A stretch of DNA of 64,000 nucleotides from Catenulispora sp. GP43 (GTDB taxonomy: Bacteria; Actinomycetota; Actinomycetes; Streptomycetales; Catenulisporaceae), in NCBI RefSeq assembly GCF_041260665.1, contig NZ_JBGCCT010000017.1:186001-250000 (forward strand). Direction: 5' to 3'. Positions 7,088 through 15,943 of the stretch are shown in pieces (the first letter of the stretch is position 1; the number at the start of each line of letters is the position of its first letter). The position numbers were made by a program, and so were the translations under genes. Below the pieces are notes generated by a model, which had not been told where the DNA came from, searched no databases, and saw only the letters and a list, made by a program, of their open reading frames with translations.

Positions 7088-9382
7088 ATGACCACCCTTG
7101 CCCGCTGGTGCCACCGGCATCGGTTACTGACCTTGTTCGCCTGGCTCGCGCTCATCGTCGGCCTCGGAGTGCTGTCCGGGGCGGCAAAGCCGCAGTATGA
7201 CAACAAGCTGTCGATCCCGGCCTCGGAGTCGAGCCGTGCCGTGGAGCTGCTGAAGACGGTGCAGCCCGCCGCTGACGGGGACAGCGACAGCGTGGTCTGG
7301 CACACGGCGCAGGGCCGGGTCACCGATGCCGCGGTGCAGCAGCGGATGACCAAGACGTTGGACCGTATCGCCAAGGCGCCGGGGATCGCGTCCGTCGCCA
7401 GTCCTTACGGCCCGCAGGGGAAATCGCAGATCAGCCCGGACGGTACGACCGCCTACGCGACGCTGACGTTCACCCAGGAAGCCGGCAAGATCCCCGTCGA
7501 CCAGGCGAAGGCCGTCGCGGCCCTGGCTGACGCGGCCCGGACCGATGGGCTGCAGGTCGAGCTCGGCGGGGCCGCGGTCTCCATCGCCACCGACAGCGGC
7601 GGCGGTTCGCAGGAACTGGTCGGTGTGCTCGCCGCGCTGGTGGTCCTGGGCCTGGTGTTCCGTTCAGTCGGTGCGGCCGTGCTGCCGATCCTCACCGGTG
7701 TCGCCGGAGTGTCCACCGGGGTGCTGGTCGTCGGGCTGCTGTCGCACAGCATGGCGCTGCCCTCGTCCACGCCCATCCTGGCGACGCTGGTCGGCCTGGG
7801 CGTCGGCATCGACTACGCGCTGTTCATCGTCAACCGGCATCGCAAGGGTCTGATGGCCGGGCTCTCGGTGGAGGAGGCGATGGCCAAGGCACTGGACACA
7901 TCCGGCCGTGCGGTGCTGTTCGCCGGCGGGTCCGTGGTCATCGCGCTGCTCGGGATGTTCGCCCTCGGTCTGGACTTCCTGAACGGGATGGCTCTCGGTG
8001 CCGCGCTGACCGTCGCGATGACCGTGCTCGCCGCCGTCACGCTGCTGCCCGCACTGCTCGGCCTGCTGAAGACCATGGTTCTGAGCCGCCGGCAGCGCAA
8101 GGCGCTGAAGGCCTGGCGGGCCTCCGGCACCGACCGGGTCTCGGTGCGGCTGCCGCGGCGGTCGGGGCCGGCCCAGGCGCAGAACGTGTTCACCCGGTGG
8201 GCCGGGCGGGTTGAGCGGCGGCCGTTCGGCAAGGCGGTGCTGGCGCTGGCCGTGATGGCGGTGATCGCCCTGCCGGTGCTGTCGCTGCGGATGGGTTCCT
8301 CGGACGCCGGGAACGACCCGAAGGCATCCACCACGCGGCAGGCCTACGACCTGCTGGCCAAGGGCTTCGGACCCGGGTTCAACGGGCCGCTGCTGCTCGT
8401 CGCCGAGGTTCCGGCCGCCGCGGACGGACCAGCGCTCGACCGGCTGGTGCAGCAGCTGCGGACCACCCCGGGTGTGGCCGCCGCGGAAGCCGCGCCGCTG
8501 CCGCCGGGGCAGAAGGTGGCGGTGGTCCAGGTGGTGCCCACCACGGCGCCGCAGGATCAGGGGACGTCCGATCTGATCCACCGGCTGCGGACCGACGTGG
8601 TCCCGGCGGCCGAGCGGGGCACGACGCTGCACGTGCTGGTCGGCGGCCAGACCGCGATGTCCGACGACTTCGACTCCGCGCTGAACCACAAGCTGCCGGC
8701 GTTCGTCGGGATCATCGTCGGGCTGGGCTGCCTGCTGATGATGCTCGCCTTCCGCAGCGTGCTGGTGCCCTTGATCGGCGTGGCGATGAACCTGCTCACC
8801 ATGGGCGCCGCCTTCGGGGCGCTGGTCGCGGTGTTCCAGTGGGGCTGGGGCTCGGAGGCACTGGGCGTCGGCGGGGCCGGGCCGGTGGACTCCTTCGTAC
8901 CGGTGATGGTCATCGGTATCCTGTTCGGCCTGTCGATGGATTATCAGGTGTTCCTGATCAGCCGCATGCACGAGGAGTGGACGAAGACCGGCGACAACCA
9001 CCGTGCCGTCCGGGTCGGCCACGGTGAGACCGGGCAGGTGATCTGCGCCGCCGCGGTCATCATGGCGTGCGTCTTCGGGTCCTTCATCGTCGGCGGACAG
9101 CGGATGATCGCCGAGTTCGGCGTGGCTCTGGCGGTGTCGATCCTGCTCGACGTCCTGTTGCTGCGGATGATCCTGGTCCCGGCGCTGATGCACGGGTTCG
9201 GCCGCGGGAACTGGTGGCTGCCGCGGATCCTCGACCGGCTGCTCCCCCGGTTGTCCGTGGAGGGTTCGCCGGAATCCGCGGCGACGGTCTGGGAGCCGGA
9301 GCCGGAGCCGTTGCCGGAGCCGGAGCCGGAGATCTCGTGGCAGCCCGCTTATCGCGACCACCCGCACAGCAGGGCTCGGTAG
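7088..9382 (+). CDS. MMPL/RND family transporter
   Basis: This 764-aa integral membrane exporter belongs to the MMPL branch of the RND superfamily. It has the duplicated topology: one N-terminal helix, a periplasmic-type loop, five helices (about residues 180-330), a cytoplasmic linker, then the same again. The proton-relay Asp-Tyr pairs are present (GIDYALFIVNRHR and LSMDYQVFLISR). The family exports lipids, siderophores or drugs; the substrate is unknown here. The ATG at 7088 is preceded by GGAG with a 7-nt spacer. The C-terminus carries an unusual Glu-Pro repeat (EPEPEPLPEPEPE) predicted to be disordered. It is monocistronic and followed by a strong terminator. Confidence 0.95.
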   Translation: MTTLARWCHRHRLLTLFAWLALIVGLGVLSGAAKPQYDNKLSIPASESSRAVELLKTVQPAADGDSDSVVWHTAQGRVTDAAVQQRMTKTLDRIAKAPGIASVASPYGPQGKSQISPDGTTAYATLTFTQEAGKIPVDQAKAVAALADAARTDGLQVELGGAAVSIATDSGGGSQELVGVLAALVVLGLVFRSVGAAVLPILTGVAGVSTGVLVVGLLSHSMALPSSTPILATLVGLGVGIDYALFIVNRHRKGLMAGLSVEEAMAKALDTSGRAVLFAGGSVVIALLGMFALGLDFLNGMALGAALTVAMTVLAAVTLLPALLGLLKTMVLSRRQRKALKAWRASGTDRVSVRLPRRSGPAQAQNVFTRWAGRVERRPFGKAVLALAVMAVIALPVLSLRMGSSDAGNDPKASTTRQAYDLLAKGFGPGFNGPLLLVAEVPAAADGPALDRLVQQLRTTPGVAAAEAAPLPPGQKVAVVQVVPTTAPQDQGTSDLIHRLRTDVVPAAERGTTLHVLVGGQTAMSDDFDSALNHKLPAFVGIIVGLGCLLMMLAFRSVLVPLIGVAMNLLTMGAAFGALVAVFQWGWGSEALGVGGAGPVDSFVPVMVIGILFGLSMDYQVFLISRMHEEWTKTGDNHRAVRVGHGETGQVICAAAVIMACVFGSFIVGGQRMIAEFGVALAVSILLDVLLLRMILVPALMHGFGRGNWWLPRILDRLLPRLSVEGSPESAATVWEPEPEPLPEPEPEISWQPAYRDHPHSRAR

Positions 9383-9395
9383 CACAAAACGAAAC

Positions 9396-9434
9396 CGCGA
9401 AAGGGGCCGAGTCGATGACTCGGCCCCTTTCGCG
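9396..9434. terminator. Bidirectional terminator between MMPL gene and peptide operon
   Basis: CGCGAAAGGGGCCGAGTC (9396-9413) pairs perfectly over 18 bp with 9417-9434 around a 3-nt loop. It follows the rightward MMPL stop (9382) by 13 bp and the leftward class-A-like gene stop (9446) by 11 bp, so it can end both convergent transcripts. Confidence 0.9.
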
Positions 9435-9445
9435 TCACCCGACTG

Positions 9446-10390
9446 TCATGACCTCACACTGAGCGACCGCAGGTGCCCCACCGCAAGGGCCGCGGCCTGC
9501 CCGATCACGCGGTCCGCCGCAGGGTTCCGGAAGTCCGGGCGCTCGCAGCGGGTGAACACCGCCACCGCGTAGCGGCCCCCGTCTGCGTGCTCGACCACGC
9601 CGGCCTCGTTCCGCCAGCCCGGCAGTGTGCCGGTCTTGGCACCGACCCGCCAGCTGTCGTCGAAGCCCGAGCTGAGCCGGTGCGGCCAGATCTGCCGGCC
9701 CATGATCGTGCGGACCTCCTGGCAGGCCTCGGCCGGGCCGGCCTCGTCCCGCCAGATCTGGGCCAACAGCTCGGCGGTGTCCCGGGCGGTGCTGCGGGTG
9801 GTCCGCAGCGGCGTGCAGACGTCCAGCTCCATCAGCGTCCCGGCGGCTGCGCGCGCCGCCATCGCCGCCTCCAGCTCCTCGTCGGTGCCGGCGCCGAGTT
9901 GCGCGCGCAGCGAGCCGAGCAGCTCCAGGCAGCCGCCGATCAGGTGCGTCCGGGTCCGGCCCAGCGCGGCCAGGAGCCCGTTGACCCGGTCCAGCCCGAC
10001 CCGGGCCAGCACCACATCGGTCGCGGCGTTGTCGCTCATCGACATCATCATCAGCGCCAGGTCGCGCAGGCTCAGCTCCACCGGATCGGCGAATCCGGAG
10101 GTCCCGATGCCGCCGTCGCGGAACCGCTGCTCCACCGCGAGCCGCTCGGTCCGGGAGAGCCTGCCGGCCTGCGCCTCGACCGCGTAGCCCAGGCACACCG
10201 CGATCTTGAAGACCGAGGCCAGGCAGACCGGGTCGTCCGGGGACACGCCGACGGCCGCGGGGCCGTCGACGTCCCGCGCGTACAGGAATCCGCGGACGCC
10301 GGCCTCGGCGAACAGCGCGGACAGCTCTTGGTCGACATCCTCGACGACTTCGACATCTTCGATAGCTTCGACAACCTCGGCATCGTTCAC
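9446..10390 (-). CDS. Class A beta-lactamase-like serine hydrolase, no signal peptide
   Basis: This protein of about 314 aa has the penicillin-recognising fold: SVFK (Ser59-Lys62, the SxxK nucleophile), SDNAA (SxN motif) and KTGT. No signal peptide or lipobox precedes the fold, only an acidic leader of about 20 residues, so the product looks cytoplasmic, unlike a true beta-lactamase. A GTG at 10390 overlaps the upstream enolase-family stop as GTGA; an ATG at 10402 is the alternative. As the last gene of a peptide-uptake operon it may hydrolyse an imported peptide or amide. I would not call it a resistance gene. Confidence 0.85.
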   Translation of the reverse strand: MNDAEVVEAIEDVEVVEDVDQELSALFAEAGVRGFLYARDVDGPAAVGVSPDDPVCLASVFKIAVCLGYAVEAQAGRLSRTERLAVEQRFRDGGIGTSGFADPVELSLRDLALMMMSMSDNAATDVVLARVGLDRVNGLLAALGRTRTHLIGGCLELLGSLRAQLGAGTDEELEAAMAARAAAGTLMELDVCTPLRTTRSTARDTAELLAQIWRDEAGPAEACQEVRTIMGRQIWPHRLSSGFDDSWRVGAKTGTLPGWRNEAGVVEHADGGRYAVAVFTRCERPDFRNPAADRVIGQAAALAVGHLRSLSVRS

Positions 10391-11517
10391 AGCGCGATCC
10401 ATTCCTTCGTCCCGGTGACGGCGTCCAGCAGCTCCGGGATGGGCGTGCGTCCCAGCCCCGGTTCTCGCGGCACCTCCAAGTGTCCGTCCTTCAGCACGAA
10501 CGGCTCGGTGATGTCGGTGCGGTAGTAGCGGTCCGAGGCCGAGGTGTCGCCGGGCAGGGTGAAACCCGGCAGCGCGGCCAGTGCCACGTTGGCGGCTCGG
10601 CCCAGGCCCGTCTCCAGCATGCCGCCGCACCAGACCGGCACACCGTTGGCGACGCAGACGTCGTGGATGCGGCGGGATTCCAGGTAACCGCCGACCCGGC
10701 CGGGCTTGATGTTCACCACCGCGCACGCGCCCAGGGCGATGGCGTCGGCGGCGGCCCGGGCCGAGACGATCGACTCGTCCAGGCAGACCGGGGTCTTGAT
10801 GCGCTTGGCCAGCTCGGCATGGCCCCGGATGTCCTCCTCCTCCAGGGGCTGCTCGATCAGCAGCAGGTCGAAGGGATCAAGGCGGGCCAGCAGTGGCGCG
10901 TCGGCCAGGGTATAGGCGGTGTTGGCATCGACTTGCAGGAGTACGTCGTCACCGAAGCGTTCCCGGACCGCACGCACGGGCGCCACGTCCCAGCCGGGCT
11001 CGATCTTCAGCTTGATGCGGAGGTAGCCCTCATCGAGATAGCCTCCGACGGCGTCGAGGAGCTGCGGGACCGAGTCCATGATGCCGACCGAGACGCCGGC
11101 GGGGACCTTGTCCCGGGTGGCGCCGAGCCATTCGGCCATGGACAGGGAGCGCTCGCGGAGCCAGGCGTCCAGGACCGCCGTCTCCAGTGCGGCCTTGGCC
11201 ATGCGGTGGCCCTTGATCGGCGCGAGAGCCGGTGCCACGGCCCACGGGTCGAGCCCGGTCCGGCCACCGCGTGTCTTCGCGGCGGCCTGCGCGAGCAGGG
11301 GAATGAGGTGGTCGCGCAGGGCCGCGAGGGCGCCGTCGGTGTACTCGGCCGAGTACACCGGGGCGGCCATGGTGACGAGTTCGCCGTAGCCGTCGGTCTG
11401 CTCGGTGCGGACGCGGAGCAGACCGAGTTCGCGGGTGTGCTGAGTCCCGAACGACGTCCGGAACGGCGAGACCAGCGGAATCTCGACCCGCCGCAGTTCG
11501 ATTCCGGTCAGCTTCAT
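10387..11517 (-). CDS. Enolase superfamily, o-succinylbenzoate synthase / N-succinylamino acid racemase-like
   Basis: This 376-aa protein belongs to the muconate-lactonising subgroup, MenC/NSAR branch. The catalytic Lys pair lies in RIKLKIEPG (Lys169, Lys171), opposite Lys271 in NIKPGRVGG; metal ligands are Asp197 (VDANTAY), Glu222 (IEQPL) and Asp247 (CLDES). GGMLETGLGRA is also family-typical. Members do OSBS chemistry in menaquinone synthesis, N-succinylamino-acid racemisation, or both. No men genes are nearby. The gene follows a COG3375-type GNAT, as in loci where a GNAT succinyltransferase and NSAR convert D- to L-amino acids, so racemase is the better guess. It starts at ATG 11517, overlapping the GNAT stop. 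Confidence 0.88.
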   Translation of the reverse strand: MKLTGIELRRVEIPLVSPFRTSFGTQHTRELGLLRVRTEQTDGYGELVTMAAPVYSAEYTDGALAALRDHLIPLLAQAAAKTRGGRTGLDPWAVAPALAPIKGHRMAKAALETAVLDAWLRERSLSMAEWLGATRDKVPAGVSVGIMDSVPQLLDAVGGYLDEGYLRIKLKIEPGWDVAPVRAVRERFGDDVLLQVDANTAYTLADAPLLARLDPFDLLLIEQPLEEEDIRGHAELAKRIKTPVCLDESIVSARAAADAIALGACAVVNIKPGRVGGYLESRRIHDVCVANGVPVWCGGMLETGLGRAANVALAALPGFTLPGDTSASDRYYRTDITEPFVLKDGHLEVPREPGLGRTPIPELLDAVTGTKEWIAL

Positions 11518-12485
11518 ACGTGCTCCTCCGGTTCGGCATCGGGTGCTGGATCAGTCCTCGGCCGTGGCGTGGTGGGCTCCACGACGTATCGGCCCTCGCG
11601 GGTGAAGCCGGTGACGCGGCCGCCCTGCGCCATCAGGTTGCTGAGAACCTCGCGCAACGCCGTCCGCCACACGGCGGCCAGGCCGGGGTCGGTGACGCGC
11701 AGCGCCTCGGCGTCGTGCGGGATCCCGATCAGCAACCGCCGCGCGTCCTGGGGGCCGAGGACCGGGCGGCCGTCGGGGCCCGCGCCGAGCGCGACGACGG
11801 CGCCCTCGACCGCCGGGACGGCCGTGCCGCCGGCCAAGGTGCGGCCGACGTGGGCGCCGGCCAGGTCCCACCGCACGAGAATGCGGTCACTCGGGCCTCC
11901 GACGTTGACCCCGTCGGTCATGGCGCCGTAGTAGTCGGTGAGGTATTCGGCCGCCACCGCACCGAGCTTCGCGAGGTTGAAGTAGGCATTGCGGCTGATC
12001 AGCGGGTCATAGGTCCAGGTGACGGTGCCGATGCCCCGGCGCAGCGCCCAGGCCCGCTGGTCCAGCTTGATCGCCCGCCCGAGGCCCGCACCGCGCAGCG
12101 GGTCCTCGACGGCGGCGATGTGCGAGTGCAGCCCGAGCTCGGAAAGCAGCCCGACACAGACTGCGGCCATCCGGCCGCCGCGGAACCCCGCGACGACGTA
12201 GCCGCCGCACCCCGAAATGACCTTGAGGAAGGTCGCCGGGAGCATGGTCGCACCGTTGTCCGGACGCCACACGCGATCGAAGAGCGAGGCGGCCTGGGTC
12301 ATCTCGGACATCGTGTGCAGCTCGGCGAACGTGACACCGGCCGCGCGGGCCGCCGCCGCGGCGACGGCCTCGGCCCCCGCCCGCAGCTCCGGCTCGATCG
12401 CGCCCGGCACCGGCCGAGGCCGGGGCGGCGTGACGATGGCGCCGCCGGTCACCGTGTCCGCGGAACTCTTAGTACTCCCGCTCAC
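11514..12485 (-). CDS. GNAT superfamily acyltransferase (COG3375-like)
   Basis: This 323-aa protein resembles the large GNAT group usually found beside NSAR/OSBS genes. The acyl-CoA-binding loop is visible in PLRGAGLGRAIKLDQRAWAL, followed by WTYDPLISRNAYFNLAKLGA and YLTDYYG, which are characteristic of this group. The first 30 residues are Pro-rich and probably disordered. In a characterised Geobacillus pathway a GNAT from such a locus succinylates D-amino acids before racemisation; the same role is inferred here. It overlaps the racemase-like gene by 4 nt. The start ATG (12485) follows the serine hydrolase gene by 57 nt. Confidence 0.82.
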   Translation of the reverse strand: MSGSTKSSADTVTGGAIVTPPRPRPVPGAIEPELRAGAEAVAAAAARAAGVTFAELHTMSEMTQAASLFDRVWRPDNGATMLPATFLKVISGCGGYVVAGFRGGRMAAVCVGLLSELGLHSHIAAVEDPLRGAGLGRAIKLDQRAWALRRGIGTVTWTYDPLISRNAYFNLAKLGAVAAEYLTDYYGAMTDGVNVGGPSDRILVRWDLAGAHVGRTLAGGTAVPAVEGAVVALGAGPDGRPVLGPQDARRLLIGIPHDAEALRVTDPGLAAVWRTALREVLSNLMAQGGRVTGFTREGRYVVEPTTPRPRTDPAPDAEPEEHV

Positions 12486-12542
12486 TTATCCCTCTTCTAC
12501 AAGCTCTGCGAACGCGCCGGTCTGTCATCTGGAGCACCACGC

Positions 12543-13961
12543 TCATCCCACCTTCGGGGTGGCCCGGGCGCCGTGGTGGATGTACCTCGTGCCGTCGGCG
12601 AGTTCGTAGAAGACCACGGAGAGCCAGGCGTCGAGCTCCGGGCGCTTGGTGAGGAACACGCCGGGCAGGAAGGTCCGCAGCGGCATCTCGATCGGGTCGC
12701 CGCCGGCCACGGTGGCGATGATCCCGGTGAGCGTGACGGTCATGACCAGACCGCCGTCGCGCTCGGTGATGTCCAGCCGCGTCGAGGCCCGCTCGTACGT
12801 GCCCACGTAGTCCGCCGGGTCGAACTCCAGCGGCTCGGCGGACGGCTCCAGCGCCGGCCGCATCCGTACCCCGGCGAACTCTTCGGCGATCTCGTCGAAC
12901 ACCGCGCGGTACAGCGCGAACGTGTCGCCGCCGTTGGTCAGCAGGCAGATCGCCAGATCGTGCTCGGGGAGGATCCGCAGGAACGCCGACTGGCCGATGG
13001 TGCCGCCGTCGTGGCCGTAGACCTTGGCGCCGTCCCACTCGTCCAGGAACCAGCCCAGGCCCCAGTGCGTGGCCAGGACCCAGCTGTCCGGCACCTCGAT
13101 CTGCGGCTCCTGCATCGCCTCGACCGACTTCTGCGACAGCACTCGCGTGCCGTCCGCCGCGAGGCCTCCGTCCAGGTGCAGCTTGGCGAAGGCCAGCACC
13201 TCGCGCGGCGTGGAGTGGATCAAGCCGGCCGGTCCCGCGCTGCGCATCAGGCCCCAGACCGGAGCCGGGGCCGGCGGCGTGCCGATGTGGCCGAGGGCGG
13301 CGCGGTGCAGCAGCGCCTCCTCCGGCAGGGTGCCGGTCTGCTTCAGGCCCAGCGGCCGGAACAGCCGTTGCCGCATCAGCTCGTCCCACTGGACGCCGGT
13401 GACCCGCTCCAGGATCCGGCCCAGCAGCGTGAACCCGGCGTTGCAGTAGGACATCGTCGCGCCGAGCGGGTGGGTGAGCGCCACCTCGGCGAGCTGTGCC
13501 ACGTACTTCTCCAGGTTGTCCTCGCCGCGGCCGGTGTCGGAGAAGAAGTCGCCGTCGATGCCGCTGCTGTGGGTCAGCAGGTGCCGCAGCGTGACCTGCG
13601 CGGCCACGGCGTCGTCGAGCAGCCGCAGCTCCGGCAGCACGTCCACCACGGGCGCGTCCAGCTCCAGCAGGCCCTCGTCGACCAGGGCCATGGCCACCGT
13701 GGCGGTCCACACCTTGGAGATCGAACCGATCTGGAACACGGTGTCGGTGCTGGCCTCGATGCCCGCGCCCTGGTGGGCCCAGCCGGCGGCGGCCTCGGCC
13801 AGCACCTCGCCGCGGTGCATGATCGCCAGGCTGGCGCCGACGCCGTGGGCCGCGACCAGCTCGGCCAGCCGGGCCTGCCAGCGGGCCGTCAGCGCGGGGT
13901 CCAGGGTGCTCTGCGCGGCTGGTGAATCAGTGGGCTGTGTTATCTCAGTGGGCTGGGTCAC
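12543..13961 (-). CDS. Serine hydrolase, beta-lactamase/D-aminopeptidase (S12) family
   Basis: This 472-aa protein has the class C/S12 fold: SISK (Ser80-Lys83), the Tyr motif in MSYCNAGF, and the HxG-type motif in YGHDGGTIG. A C-terminal beta-barrel-like domain of about 110 residues (DPADYVGTYER onwards) resembles those of D-aminopeptidases and related esterases. No signal peptide is evident. The start is GTG at 13961, chosen because GGAG lies 7 nt upstream. The N-terminus carries a short direct repeat (TQPTEITQPTDS). In this operon it may cleave peptides containing D-residues; the specificity is not readable from sequence. Confidence 0.88.
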   Translation of the reverse strand: MTQPTEITQPTDSPAAQSTLDPALTARWQARLAELVAAHGVGASLAIMHRGEVLAEAAAGWAHQGAGIEASTDTVFQIGSISKVWTATVAMALVDEGLLELDAPVVDVLPELRLLDDAVAAQVTLRHLLTHSSGIDGDFFSDTGRGEDNLEKYVAQLAEVALTHPLGATMSYCNAGFTLLGRILERVTGVQWDELMRQRLFRPLGLKQTGTLPEEALLHRAALGHIGTPPAPAPVWGLMRSAGPAGLIHSTPREVLAFAKLHLDGGLAADGTRVLSQKSVEAMQEPQIEVPDSWVLATHWGLGWFLDEWDGAKVYGHDGGTIGQSAFLRILPEHDLAICLLTNGGDTFALYRAVFDEIAEEFAGVRMRPALEPSAEPLEFDPADYVGTYERASTRLDITERDGGLVMTVTLTGIIATVAGGDPIEMPLRTFLPGVFLTKRPELDAWLSVVFYELADGTRYIHHGARATPKVG

Positions 13962-14005
13962 TTGCTTACTCCAATCAAGAGATATCGCCGATACCGGAAG
14001 CGGCA

Positions 14006-15943
14006 TCAGGACGCGGTGTGGGTGAGGACCCAGTCGACGACCCGCCGGCAATAGTCGACACGGTGCGAGGGACGGCCGTTGAGGATGAACAGGTGCGAGC
14101 CGCCGGGGTACAGGACCATTCGAACCTGGACGCCCCGGACCTTCAACGCTTGGAACCACTGCTCGGCTTGGCCGGGCGGGCAGCGGTCGTCGGCGGCGCC
14201 GTGCAGGATGAGCGTGGGCGCGCGGACCGCGTCCACGTGGGTCAGCGGCGACAGGCGCTCTAGTTTCTCCGCGCCGCCGATCTCCAGCTCCGTGATCACC
14301 TGGCCCTCGTCGGAGGTGCCGGCCAGGGCCCGCAGGTCCGTGACCACGCCGCCGGGCACCACGGCCGCGAAGACCTCGCTGCGCGCCGACAGCCAGCAGG
14401 ACATGAAGCCGCCGTAGCTGTAGCCGGTCAGGGCGATCCGGGCCGGGTCCGCCAGACCCTCCTGGACCAGCGCCGCCACCGGCTCCAGCACGTCCCGCTC
14501 GTCGGCCTCGCCCCAGCCGCCGGCCACCGCCCGGTAGTGGGCCTCGCCGTAGCCGTCGCTGCCGCGGATGTCGAGCACGAGGATCGTCCAGCCCTGTGCC
14601 ACCAGCTCGTGGTGGTACAGGTGGACGGCGTCGGCCTGCGGACTCCAGGCGTTGTGCGGGCCTCCGTGCACATCCACCAGCAACGGACCGCCGGCCGGCG
14701 CGGCCGGCGCGGCCGGGTCGCGGATCACCCAGCCGGACACCACCGTGCCGTCGGAGACGGTGAACGCACGGTCCTGGTAGACCGGCAGCCGGACGTCGGG
14801 CAGTGCCGTCTCCATATGCCCGGTGAGCCGGCGGAACTTGCCGGAATCCAGGTCGACCACGCCGACCTCGCCGAACGTCGACTCGTCGGAATACACGAAC
14901 GCGACGGTCCCCGCGGCCTGCGACACCTTCGCGCCGGTGACGCTGAGCCGCCGCGGCAGGTCGAGGTAGCGCGCCCGATCGGAACCGGCCGGCAGGACAC
15001 AGAGCCGGGAGGAGCCGTGGTCGCGGACCGCGAACAGGATGTCCTCGCCGTGGAACTGCGCGAGCGCCCCGGGGTAGCCGGGCGCGCCCGGCATGACGTT
15101 GCGATCCTGGTCGGCGGCCAGCACGGCCGGGGCCGCGCCGTCCAGCGGTTGACGCAGCAGGTTGAGGTGTCCGACGGAGACGGTGGTACGGCCGGTGACC
15201 AGCAGCGCCGAGCCGTCCGGGTACCAGCTCAGCGGGCCGGTCAGCGCGATGCCGGTCCCGCACCGCCGCGGCGGTGCGGGGAGCCTGCCGGGCTCGACGT
15301 CCGCGGGGACGTCGATCACGTATGGCGCCGACGTGCTCAGGCGCTCCAGCCCCGGACCACGTTCGCCGATGAAAGCCAGCCGGGTACCGTCCGGCGACCA
15401 CACTGGCGCCGCGCAGTTGTCAGTACCCTCGGTCAGTTGCTCGATCAAGCCGGAGGCGACGTCGACCACGAAGATCTGGGTCCGCGCCGGGCCGATCATG
15501 CCGGCGCCGTCCACCTTCCAGTGCAGGTCGTCGACGACCAACGGCGCGAACCGGGCGCCGACGACGTCGAGCGCGCTGAACGCGATCCGCGTGCCGTCCG
15601 GCGACCAGGCCGCCGGTCCCGCGCCAGGCGGGCGGGACTGGTCGGTGGTCAGTTGCCGGGCCTCGCCGCCGTCGACCCGGATGAGGTGCAGCTGGCCGGC
15701 CCGCAGGAACGCCACGGTGGTGCCGTCCGGCGACCAGCGCGGCGCGGCGTCGGCCGGGCCGTTGGTCAGCTTGCGCGGCGTGCCGCCCGTGGCGTCGACC
15801 AGATAGATCGCTGAGGCCGCGCCGTCCGATTCTTCATCCTGTCTGGTCAGCACATAGGCGACGCGCGAGCCGTCCGGGGACAGGTCGGGGTCGCCGGGGA
15901 TCTCGAAGCGGTAGATGTCGTCAATCCTCAGCGGCCGGGTCAT
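14006..15943 (-). CDS. S9 family prolyl oligopeptidase-like serine peptidase
   Basis: This 645-aa cytoplasmic peptidase has an N-terminal beta-propeller with five WSPDGT/LSPDGS-type blades (about residues 15-380) that filters short peptides, and a C-terminal alpha/beta hydrolase domain. The nucleophile is Ser509 in GYSYGGFM, the acid is in HGAADDRCPP and the histidine in GGSHLF. It resembles acylaminoacyl-peptidase and dipeptidyl-peptidase-IV-type enzymes. Its ATG (15943) overlaps the stop of the ABC ATPase gene, so it is co-expressed with the peptide importer and probably degrades imported oligopeptides. Confidence 0.93.
   Translation of the reverse strand: MTRPLRIDDIYRFEIPGDPDLSPDGSRVAYVLTRQDEESDGAASAIYLVDATGGTPRKLTNGPADAAPRWSPDGTTVAFLRAGQLHLIRVDGGEARQLTTDQSRPPGAGPAAWSPDGTRIAFSALDVVGARFAPLVVDDLHWKVDGAGMIGPARTQIFVVDVASGLIEQLTEGTDNCAAPVWSPDGTRLAFIGERGPGLERLSTSAPYVIDVPADVEPGRLPAPPRRCGTGIALTGPLSWYPDGSALLVTGRTTVSVGHLNLLRQPLDGAAPAVLAADQDRNVMPGAPGYPGALAQFHGEDILFAVRDHGSSRLCVLPAGSDRARYLDLPRRLSVTGAKVSQAAGTVAFVYSDESTFGEVGVVDLDSGKFRRLTGHMETALPDVRLPVYQDRAFTVSDGTVVSGWVIRDPAAPAAPAGGPLLVDVHGGPHNAWSPQADAVHLYHHELVAQGWTILVLDIRGSDGYGEAHYRAVAGGWGEADERDVLEPVAALVQEGLADPARIALTGYSYGGFMSCWLSARSEVFAAVVPGGVVTDLRALAGTSDEGQVITELEIGGAEKLERLSPLTHVDAVRAPTLILHGAADDRCPPGQAEQWFQALKVRGVQVRMVLYPGGSHLFILNGRPSHRVDYCRRVVDWVLTHTAS

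Noticed and set aside
9446-10402. Annotation as an antibiotic-resistance beta-lactamase
   Set aside because: The motifs fit the fold, but the lack of a signal peptide and the peptide-operon context make a resistance role unlikely.
10387-11517. menC in menaquinone synthesis
   Set aside because: The active site fits OSBS as well as NSAR, but no other men gene is nearby and the GNAT neighbour favours the racemase pathway; the symbol was left blank.
12543-15401. A 952-codon minus frame joining the S12 hydrolase to upstream sequence
   Set aside because: The upstream part lies out of frame inside the S9 peptidase gene; the hydrolase has its own GTG and ribosome site at 13961.
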